From the NCBI GenBank assembly GCA_904419005.1, contig CAJFQI010000013.1, positions 1 through 44,625 on the forward strand: DNA of 44,625 nt. Direction: 5' to 3'. Numbering within the stretch: the first letter of the stretch is position 1; each line of letters begins with the position of its first letter. The stretch is from Candidatus Avimonas faecium. Its GTDB lineage: Bacteria; Bacillota; Clostridia; Oscillospirales; Acutalibacteraceae. The notes below the pieces were generated by a model, which was not told where the DNA came from, made no database searches, and saw only the letters and a program-made list of their open reading frames with translations. Below, one piece after another: positions 33,574 to 40,497 of this stretch. Both the position numbers and the translations under genes were made by a program.

Positions 33574-35841
33574 TTACCGGCCGCTGTCGGGCGTTGGCTC
33601 CCCTCCGCTGCCGCCTTCGCCTCCCAAGGGAACGGCCGCCTCTGCCTGCTGCAAAAAATACCCCAGGCCGCTGTACCGCAGGGTTTTGCGGTCGTTGGCG
33701 ACCATCTCGGCCACCGTCCGCTGGCTGCCCACGATGACCAAGAGCGACTTGGCGCGGGTCACCGCCGTATACAGCAGATTGCGGTAGCAGAGCATCGGCG
33801 GGTTCCGGTAAAGAGGAAGGATCACCGCGTCAAACTCGCTGCCCTGGCTTTTATGCACCGTCACGGCATAGGCCAGCTCCAGATCCATTGCCTCCTGCTT
33901 GGTGTAAAAGGCGACGCGGTCGTCGTACCGCACGCTGAGGGTGGATTCCCGCGTATCAATATCCTCAAGCACGCCGATGTCCCCGTTGAACACCCCCTGG
34001 CCGACCTCCCCATCGTCCCGGGTCCAGCCGATATCGTAATTGTTGCGGACATGCATCACCTTGTCCCCCGCCCGCAGGGTGGTCCCTTCAATCGTCAATT
34101 CCGGCTTTTCCTCCGATTCCGGGTTGAGCAGAGCCTGCAGCCGGCGGTTGAGCTCGCGGGTGCCCAATTCCCCCTTCCGGCCGGGGCAGAGCACCTGCAA
34201 GCCGTTAAACACAGTGCAGCCGTATTTCCCAGGCAATCGGTAGCTGCACAAGTCTAGCACCGTCTGGGTCACCCCCTGCGCGCTGTTCTGGGCTAGGAAA
34301 AAGAAGTCCCCCTCCCGGAAGGCCAGCTCCGGCATCTGCCCGGCAACAATCCGGTGGGCGTTGGAAATGACGTGGCTTTCCATCGCCTGGCGGAACACCT
34401 CGGTCAGCCGCACCACGGGGAGCGCCCCGCTTGCGATCAAATCGTGCAGCACGCAGCCCGGTCCGACCGCCGGGAGCTGGTCGGTATCCCCCACCAGGAT
34501 AAGCCGGCAGCCGGTTTTCATCGCCCGCAGCAGGCTTTCAAACAGCAGGATATCCACCATGGAAAGCTCGTCAACCACGACGGCGTCGGCATCCAGCGGG
34601 TTCTTTTCATTGCGTCCAAAGGCCGGGGTTTCCTCGTCTCCCCACTGCACCTCAAGCAGGCGGTGGATGGTCTTGGCCTCCCGCCCGGTGAGCTCCGCTA
34701 TCCGTTTGGCGGCCCGGCCGGTGGGGGCGGCGAGGACGACCGTTTCCCCCATCTGCTCAAGCAGCGTGATAATCGCCTTGAGCGTCGTGGTTTTGCCGGT
34801 GCCGGGCCCGCCGGTCAGGATCAACGCCCCTTTTTCCACCGCCTCCCGGATGGCCAGCCGCTGCTGGGCGGCGTAGGCGATTCCGCCGCGCTGCTCCATG
34901 CTGTCAATGCTCTCCTCCACATGCCGGCCGGGCAGGGGCGGGAACGCCCCGATCAGGCGGATGCGCGCCGCGCAATACTTCTCCGCCCGGTGCAGATGGT
35001 TAAGGAAGACAAAGCGGCGGCCCTCAAAGGCTTCCTCCTTGACCGTGAAGGATGCCAGCATATTTTCCAGCGTCTCCGCCACCAGGGACGGTTCTACGCC
35101 CAGCAGCCCGACAGCGGTTTGGCAGAGCTTATCCATGGGCAGGCAGGTGTGGCCGTTGTTTAGGTTGTGGCGCAGGATATAGAGCAGCCCGGCCTCTATC
35201 CGCCGGGGATCGTCCGCCGGGCGCCCCATCTCCATGCAGATCTGGTCCGCCCGCTCAAAGCCGATATACAGCCCAGTGGTACAAAGGATATAGGGGTTCT
35301 GCCGGATCCGTTCCACGGTGGATGCCCCCCACTTTTTCCAGCAGCGCAGGGCCTCCCCGGGGGTCAGGCCATAGCCGGAAAAGGCGAGCAGAACTTCCCG
35401 CAGGCCGAATTGGGCGGCATATTCCTCCGCGATTTTCTGCGCCTTGGCCGGAGAAATGCCCTTGATCTCGGCCAGGCGCTCCGGCTGGTTTTCGAGCACC
35501 TCCAGCGCGTGGCTCCCGAACTTATCCACAATCCGGATGGCCGTCGCCTGCCCGATCCCTTTGACCGCTCCGGAGGAAAGGTAGCGCAGGATCGCGTCCT
35601 CCTCGGTCGGGAGATGGCGCTCGCAGTACTCCGCGCGGAACTGTATGCCGAAGCTGGGATGCTCCACCCAACCGCCTAGCAGGCGGAGGGTTTCGCCCAC
35701 GCCCACCATCGGCAGTACGCCCACAACCTTATGCAGTTCCTGTCCATCGTCCAGCTCTAGGACCGTCCAGCCGTTGTCCTCGTTGCGGAAAACGATCCTT
35801 TCCACGCTACCGATAAGCTGATCGAGCTGTTTTTCATCCAT
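33574..35841 (-). CDS. recD2: RecD2-type ATP-dependent DNA helicase
   Basis: SF1B helicase of 755 residues, 5' to 3' direction, acting in recombination/repair without RecBC. It has the RecD2 N-terminal OB-like domain (ERIVFRNEDNGWTVLEL), the helix-hairpin-helix section (SGAVKGIGQATAIRIVDKFG, EIKGISPAKAQKIAEEY), Walker A TGGPGTGKTTTLKAI, motif Ia LAAPTGRAAKR, motif II VVDELSMVD, motif III GDTDQLPAVGPG, and C-terminal VTVHKSQGSEFD plus YTAVTRAK. No RecB or RecC homologue is adjacent. Its leader carries two 44-bp direct repeats. A promoter is at 36051-36079. The ribosome site before 35841 is weak. Confidence 0.93.
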   Translation of the reverse strand: MDEKQLDQLIGSVERIVFRNEDNGWTVLELDDGQELHKVVGVLPMVGVGETLRLLGGWVEHPSFGIQFRAEYCERHLPTEEDAILRYLSSGAVKGIGQATAIRIVDKFGSHALEVLENQPERLAEIKGISPAKAQKIAEEYAAQFGLREVLLAFSGYGLTPGEALRCWKKWGASTVERIRQNPYILCTTGLYIGFERADQICMEMGRPADDPRRIEAGLLYILRHNLNNGHTCLPMDKLCQTAVGLLGVEPSLVAETLENMLASFTVKEEAFEGRRFVFLNHLHRAEKYCAARIRLIGAFPPLPGRHVEESIDSMEQRGGIAYAAQQRLAIREAVEKGALILTGGPGTGKTTTLKAIITLLEQMGETVVLAAPTGRAAKRIAELTGREAKTIHRLLEVQWGDEETPAFGRNEKNPLDADAVVVDELSMVDILLFESLLRAMKTGCRLILVGDTDQLPAVGPGCVLHDLIASGALPVVRLTEVFRQAMESHVISNAHRIVAGQMPELAFREGDFFFLAQNSAQGVTQTVLDLCSYRLPGKYGCTVFNGLQVLCPGRKGELGTRELNRRLQALLNPESEEKPELTIEGTTLRAGDKVMHVRNNYDIGWTRDDGEVGQGVFNGDIGVLEDIDTRESTLSVRYDDRVAFYTKQEAMDLELAYAVTVHKSQGSEFDAVILPLYRNPPMLCYRNLLYTAVTRAKSLLVIVGSQRTVAEMVANDRKTLRYSGLGYFLQQAEAAVPLGGEGGSGGEPTPDSGR

Positions 35842-35860
35842 ATGTCAGATCACAACCTAG

Positions 35861-35993
35861 CGCCGCCCTCACGGCTGATTTTTTATCCCTTTTCCGGCGG
35901 CGCATTCAAAAATGCCTCCGGCATTTTCCTTCACCGCTGCTTTACTTACCGCCGCCCTCACGGCTGATTTTTTATCCCTTTTCCGGCGGCGCA
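35861..35993. repeat. Two identical 44-bp direct repeats with inverted ends, in the recD2 leader
   Basis: Copies at 35861-35904 and 35950-35993 are identical and separated by 45 bp (period 89). Each unit begins CGCCGCC and ends GGCGGCG, so each can fold on itself. The spacer holds a smaller hairpin (AAAATGCC/GGCATTTT, loop TCC). The copies lie between the predicted promoter and the start of recD2. Confidence 0.9.
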
Positions 35994-36050
35994 GCCCTTT
36001 CCGCGGCCAAGCCGGTTTCTCCGCTCATTGAAGGATGAACCTATTGTTTA

Positions 36051-36079
36051 ATTATATAACATCTGCTTATTCCTGTAAA
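36051..36079 (-). promoter_or_regulatory. Strong sigma-A promoter of recD2
   Basis: On the minus strand TTTACA (36074-36079), 17-bp spacer, TATAAT (36051-36056). It overlaps the last codons of the upstream gene. The leader to the recD2 start would be about 200 nt and contains the direct repeats. Confidence 0.8.
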
Positions 36080-36426
36080 CGGGGGGCGAACATTTTTTCG
36101 ATTTCTTGTCCCAGATCCGCCGGCCTGGCCAGCCGGATTTCCGGATACTCGGCACAGACCCGTTCGGCCAGAAGCCTGGTCTCTTCGTCCATCCCGGCAT
36201 CAAGGATGAGGAGTACACCAGCCAGCTCTTCTATCCAACGTGACTGCGCGGCAAAGGCGCGGATGCGGTATTCCGCATCGGTACAATGCCCGGACAAGGG
36301 CAGCACCAGCAGACCGGGGCATGGCTTAGCGGGCCTCATAATCCGCAGGGCCGCACGGCGGATCAGCTCCATGCAGCCGTACAAAGCCAGCAGCAGTACC
36401 AACACCAGCATCATGGTTTCACCCAT
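36067..36426 (-). CDS. Small membrane-anchored protein of unknown function
   Basis: About 119 residues: one N-terminal transmembrane helix (MMLVLVLLLALYGCMELIRRAAL) with positively charged residues after it, then a soluble alpha/beta domain with LLVLPLSGHCTDAEYRIRAFA and LLILDAGMDEETRLLAERVCAEYPEIRLA. I cannot assign a family. The alternation of hydrophobic strands and acidic loops (VLLILDAGMDEE) is reminiscent of a Rossmann-like or receiver-like fold, without evidence of catalysis. Several starts are possible between 36432 and 36417; 36426 has GAAGGG about 10 nt upstream. recD2 follows on the same strand. Function unknown. Confidence 0.62.
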   Translation of the reverse strand: MGETMMLVLVLLLALYGCMELIRRAALRIMRPAKPCPGLLVLPLSGHCTDAEYRIRAFAAQSRWIEELAGVLLILDAGMDEETRLLAERVCAEYPEIRLARPADLGQEIEKMFAPRLQE

Positions 36427-36844
36427 ATCCATCCATCCCTTCCGCAGCAGCGGGATACGGCGGGGCAGGCCGCCGCACGCGCCTTTCGTTGCCAAGCACC
36501 GGGTGCGCGCCTCAACCGCGCGGCGTCTTGCCCTGGCGCATTGTGTGTTACACGCCGGAAAACGCGTTCCCGCCTCTTACCCGCCCAGCCTTTCCCGCGT
36601 GTATTCTATCCTATGCCAAAGGGCAAAAATGGTGCAAAAATCCAGGGAAATTTCTTAAAAAACGGAGGGATTGCAAAACAAGAATTTTGCAATCCCTCCG
36701 TTTTGTGTATGTCTATCCCTTTCCCAAAAAGACGAGACGGACCCCGCCTTCTAGACCAGAAACGCCCTGAACAACGCGGAAAGTGGAATTTTTCCGCCAT
36801 TTACCGCTTTTCCCGTTTCTTCTACCCCCATACTATCCCCGTTT
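36427..36844. other. Intergenic region with a perfect 20-bp hairpin
   Basis: No gene is supported in these 418 bp. The notable element is the 20-bp inverted repeat at 36659-36704. The rest is of ordinary composition, with no promoter that stands out. Confidence 0.5.
36659..36704. terminator. Bidirectional terminator, 20-bp perfect stem
   Basis: Arms 36659-36678 and 36685-36704 are exact complements around a 6-nt loop. On the minus strand TTTTTT follows the stem, so it should stop transcription coming from the SdpI-like gene; on the plus strand TTTT follows. Confidence 0.85.
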
Positions 36845-37483
36845 CTACGCCGCCGGGCCGCACCGCCGGAAGCAGCAGTAGGAGCCGAGCACGGAGCAGA
36901 CGGCGATCAGCGCGAAACCGCCCACGGCAAAGCCGATCGCGGAAATAGGTGCGGATGAAAAGCCGCACAGCGGGATCAGCATGATACCCACGGCGGCGGA
37001 TATCCCGCCGCTGAACAGCTGCGTCTTCCTCCAAACCGTTTCGCTTGACCGCGTCCACCCATTGCGGACACCAAAGGCAGCGTTCCGTTTGGCCAGGCCG
37101 ATGAGCAGCATGAGAACCGGCAAAAGGGCATACGGCCACCAAAAGTCTCGGCCTTGATGCGCGGCGAACAGAAATACCGCTGCATTCAGCGCCAGCGCGA
37201 TGGCGGCCAAATACGCATAGCGGGAATCCTTCTGCATCCAGCGCTGAAACCGGCTTGACCGTCCTGCCGCACGCAAGAGGGAAACGAAGCACACCAAAAA
37301 AACAAGCCAAAGGACAATGGGGACACACAAAAGCGAAAAGGGGAAAGCCGTCTCCCCGGCCCTCTCCGCCCAAAGAAGCGGCGCCGCCGTGCCCCCCGCC
37401 AGCAGCAAGGTAAATACCGCGAACGCCAGGGCAGCCCGGATTCCGCGCCCCTTTGCCTTTTCCGGTGCGCGGTGATGATTCAA
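36845..37483 (-). CDS. SdpI-like membrane protein
   Basis: Membrane protein of 212 residues with about six helices. The C-terminal half matches the SdpI/YhfL-type motif: AFGVRNGWTRSSETVWRKTQLFSG, comparable to the 'iRtPWTlssdevWrkth' signature, followed by two helices. SdpI of Bacillus is an immunity/signal protein against the SDP toxin; many members are of unknown role. The start is TTG at 37483, 12 nt after GGAGG, and the gap between them is a run of ten T (minus strand). The gene is 79 bp downstream of the ABC exporter gene at 37563 and may belong to that operon. No toxin-like neighbour is seen. Confidence 0.72.
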   Translation of the reverse strand: MNHHRAPEKAKGRGIRAALAFAVFTLLLAGGTAAPLLWAERAGETAFPFSLLCVPIVLWLVFLVCFVSLLRAAGRSSRFQRWMQKDSRYAYLAAIALALNAAVFLFAAHQGRDFWWPYALLPVLMLLIGLAKRNAAFGVRNGWTRSSETVWRKTQLFSGGISAAVGIMLIPLCGFSSAPISAIGFAVGGFALIAVCSVLGSYCCFRRCGPAA

Positions 37484-37562
37484 AAAAAAAACCTACCTCC
37501 AGTGCATATGCGCCATTCTTTCCGATTGGACTCTTTCCGCCGCGGCACGCCGCCGTCCTCGG

Positions 37563-39758
37563 TTACGCGCCGCGGACCTTGTGCATTTCCAGCTGCGCCA
37601 TCACCAGGCCGTAGTAGATGCCCTTGCGGCGCATCAGCTCGTTATGGGTGCCCACCTCCGCGATGCGGTGCTTATCAATCACCACAATCCGGTCGGCCTC
37701 CCGCAGGGTCGACAGCCGGTGGGCGATGGCGAAGGTGGTGCGGCCGTGGGTCAGCCGGCCGAGCGCCTCCTGGATCTGGTACTCCGTCTCGGTATCCAGC
37801 GCGCTGGTCGCCTCATCAAGGATCAGCAGGCGGGGGTTATGCAGGATGGCGCGGGCGATGGCGACCCGCTGCCGTTCGCCGCCCGAGAGGGTATAGCCCC
37901 GCTCCCCCACATAGGTATCGTACCCGTCGGGCAGCTTGGTAATAAACTCATGGGCATTGGCCATCTTTGCGGCCTGGATCACCTCCCGCACCGGGGCGTC
38001 CGGCCGGGCAAAGCGGATGTTGTCAAACACGGTGCCGGAAAACAGGAACGTTTCCTGCAGCACCACGCCGATCTGCCGGTGCAGGCAGTCCTGGGAAAGC
38101 TTCGGCAGCGGGATACCGTCCACGCGGATTTCACCGTCGTCCACCTCGTACAGCCGCATCAGCAGGTTGATGATGGTGGATTTGCCCGCGCCGGAGGCGC
38201 CCACCAGCCCGATCATCTCCCCCGGTTTGACCGTGAGGCTGATGTTTTCAAGCACCGGCTCATAGGTCCTGTAGCCAAAGGTCACGTTGTCAAAGGTGAC
38301 CTGTCCCTCCAGCTCCCGGTCCACCGCGTCCTTAGGATCCACAAACTGGGCGTCCTCGTCAAGGATATCGTAAATCCGTTCAAGGGCGGTGGTCAGCCGC
38401 ATCAGCATGCGGGGCAGGCGGCTGACAAATTGCAGCGGCCCATACAGCATATTGGTATAGGCCAGGAACTGCACCAGCTCACCGGGGGTCATCTGATTCT
38501 TCAGCACGTCCCCGCCGCCAAAATAGATGACCAGCAGCGTCCCGGAGGTCAGGAAGAAGGTGACGCCGGCATACAGGGTCGCCCAGAAGATTTCGTTGCG
38601 GCGGGTAATCCGCATCAGCTCGTCGGTGTACTCGTGGAAGCGCGCGCTCTCCCGTTGTTCCTGGCCGAAGGATTTGACTACCCGGATCCCGGAAATCACG
38701 TCCTGGAGCCGGTCGTTGACCTTGTCCTCGGTACGCCAGCGCTTGCGCCACAGCCGGCGCTCGTACCGGCGGGACAGGCGGATCAGCGCCAAACCCACCG
38801 GCGCAAAGGCCAGGCCGAGCAGGGCCAGCCGCCAATTCATGATAAACATGGCAATCAGGGCGCCGGCCATGATAAATATCTGGCTGAACATTTGGGAAAA
38901 AGCCTGCTCCATAAACTCCCGTACCCGGGCGGCATCCTCAACCACCCGGTTCATCAGCTCGCCCGACTGCCGGGAGTTGATAAAGGACATCGACAGCTCG
39001 TTGATCCGGTAAAAGGTACGCGCCCGCAGATCCCGGCTGATCCGGGTCCCCAGGCTGTTGCTCCACAGGGCGTTGGTGATCCACAGAGCGAGAGAGGCCA
39101 GCACCAGCACCAGGGTCACGCCGAAAAAGGCGCCAACATCGGCCAGCGTCCCCTCGGCGGGGACCAGGACATCGTCAATAAACCGGCGCTGGACATACTG
39201 CTGGAACACACTGATCCCCGACATTGCCGCCATGATGACCGTCAGCGTCAGCAGGGGCAGGGTGTATCCCCTGCAAAGATCCCAAAATCGGCGGAACGTC
39301 CTCCCGCCCTTGCCGGCGCAGTGGGGGCACAGGCTGGTGCCGGGGAGCACCCGGCCGCAGCGGGGACACAGCTTTTCCCGCTCCCGGCTCTCCACCAGCC
39401 GGCGGTCCCCCCGGCAGAACAGACAGGCGCCGCGGGCCGCATAGGAAATCCGGACCATATGCCGCATACTGAAACGGCAGAGGTACTGATCCTCGCCCTG
39501 CCGGCGCACGGCCAGGACGCCGCTGTTTACCTGCGGGGTGCAAAGGACCTCGTCAACCTCCGCCAGGCAGACCTGGTGCTTGAGGGCGCCGCCCTTTAGG
39601 ACAAACAAGGTGCCCTCGGTTACGGCGATCCAGCCGTCCCCGCACAACCCTCCGTCGTCATTAAGGTCATAAGGTACGCAGTACCGCAGCGGCTTGCCGT
39701 GCCGCAGGGGTTTTATCAGGCCGGCTTCCTGGTCCGGCAAGGTAAAGCATAGGTTCAA
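37563..39758 (-). CDS. ABC exporter half with N-terminal beta domain and zinc ribbon (first of pair)
   Basis: Type IV ABC exporter (ABCB-like) of 731 residues with an unusual front end. Residues 1-110 form a beta-rich domain (GDGWIAVTEGTLFVLKGG, then QYLCRFSMRHMVRISYAA), followed by a CxxC (112-115) and a four-cysteine zinc ribbon (131/134, 144/147; LCPRCG...LCPHC). Six transmembrane helices and an NBD follow, with Walker A GASGAGKST, LSGGERQ, LDEATSALD with catalytic Glu, and AIAHRLST, all intact. The start TTG at 39758 lies 10 nt after GAAAGGCGG; the frame open to 39863 would overlap the DUF1854 gene. With the next two genes it makes a module ABC - DUF1854 - ABC on one strand. Likely partner of the exporter half at 40498; substrate unknown. 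Confidence 0.85.
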   Translation of the reverse strand: MNLCFTLPDQEAGLIKPLRHGKPLRYCVPYDLNDDGGLCGDGWIAVTEGTLFVLKGGALKHQVCLAEVDEVLCTPQVNSGVLAVRRQGEDQYLCRFSMRHMVRISYAARGACLFCRGDRRLVESREREKLCPRCGRVLPGTSLCPHCAGKGGRTFRRFWDLCRGYTLPLLTLTVIMAAMSGISVFQQYVQRRFIDDVLVPAEGTLADVGAFFGVTLVLVLASLALWITNALWSNSLGTRISRDLRARTFYRINELSMSFINSRQSGELMNRVVEDAARVREFMEQAFSQMFSQIFIMAGALIAMFIMNWRLALLGLAFAPVGLALIRLSRRYERRLWRKRWRTEDKVNDRLQDVISGIRVVKSFGQEQRESARFHEYTDELMRITRRNEIFWATLYAGVTFFLTSGTLLVIYFGGGDVLKNQMTPGELVQFLAYTNMLYGPLQFVSRLPRMLMRLTTALERIYDILDEDAQFVDPKDAVDRELEGQVTFDNVTFGYRTYEPVLENISLTVKPGEMIGLVGASGAGKSTIINLLMRLYEVDDGEIRVDGIPLPKLSQDCLHRQIGVVLQETFLFSGTVFDNIRFARPDAPVREVIQAAKMANAHEFITKLPDGYDTYVGERGYTLSGGERQRVAIARAILHNPRLLILDEATSALDTETEYQIQEALGRLTHGRTTFAIAHRLSTLREADRIVVIDKHRIAEVGTHNELMRRKGIYYGLVMAQLEMHKVRGA

Positions 39759-39798
39759 TGGGGTTGCACCGCCTTTCTCGGCAGCCTCTGTCCGCTGC

Positions 39799-40395
39799 TT
39801 ATATAAAGAGGTCCAGCTGCTTGATTTCCTTGGCAGACAGCTTATACAAATCGGGAATTTCAAACCGGTTGCCGTCTATATCGTTGATCAGGTAGCGGTT
39901 GGGGCCGATGGCGTAGACGTTGCCCCCGCCGCCCGTTCGCACGGTAAAGCGGCAGGCCCCGCGGTCGGTGGTCACGTCCCAATAGGCGTAGCCATACTCT
40001 TCCTTGACGCTGTGCACCTTTTCAATCTTGGGGGTAAAATACCGCAGGTTCATCTGCTCCTCCAGCATGGCGCGCATATCGCGGGGAAGGGCGTCCAGGT
40101 CCTCAATCAGCCCGATTTCCCTCCCGTCCGCCTCCGGCTCCCGGATTGAAATAAAATGGGTCGGGTCGGAGAAGGGGAAACAGCGGTGGACCGAGACCCG
40201 GGGATAGGATTTGACCTCCCCCTCCGGCGTGGTAAATTCCATGCGGACAAAACCGCCCTGCGTGCGGCGGAATACCGTGTTCTCCGCCGTAATTGAACGG
40301 ATGGCGATGATTTCCTCCACCGCCTTTTTTTCCTGCTGCAGAATATCGGGCTCGCTGTCCGGCCCGGCTTTTGGCTGATGCTTTTGCTCCGCCAT
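39799..40395 (-). CDS. DUF1854 family protein
   Basis: Soluble protein of 198 residues. It fits DUF1854: a core with SVHRCFPFSDPTHFISIRE, 'YFTPKIEKVHSVKEEYGYAYWDVTTDRGACRFTVR', and a C-terminal FEIPDLYKLSAKEIKQLDLF, preceded by a short charged N-terminus. In proteobacteria DUF1854 proteins are found next to a cyanophycin-associated ABC transporter; here the gene lies between two ABC exporter genes, 40 bp and 102 bp away, same strand. The ATG at 40395 follows GGACGGAGG. No enzymatic residues stand out; a regulatory or coupling role for the exporters is inference. Confidence 0.85.
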   Translation of the reverse strand: MAEQKHQPKAGPDSEPDILQQEKKAVEEIIAIRSITAENTVFRRTQGGFVRMEFTTPEGEVKSYPRVSVHRCFPFSDPTHFISIREPEADGREIGLIEDLDALPRDMRAMLEEQMNLRYFTPKIEKVHSVKEEYGYAYWDVTTDRGACRFTVRTGGGGNVYAIGPNRYLINDIDGNRFEIPDLYKLSAKEIKQLDLFI

Positions 40396-40497
40396 AGGGC
40401 AAACCTCCGTCCTTTCAACACCGCGGGACTTCCCATGGAGGATACCCCGCCGCGTCTCTTATGTAAAGGGAAATCATTTTTCGCCTCTGTCCGCTTC

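Noticed and set aside
32026-34257. Plus-strand open frame of about 740 codons
   Set aside because: It lies opposite murC and recD2, both of which have complete family motifs.
35861-35993. CRISPR array
   Set aside because: Only two repeat copies, the repeat is long with inverted ends, and there are no cas genes. More likely a dispersed or regulatory repeat.
37581-39599. Very long plus-strand open frame (about 670 codons) opposite the ABC exporter gene
   Set aside because: It is antisense to a clearly conserved gene, has no ribosome site and a composition expected from the complement of GC-rich coding sequence.
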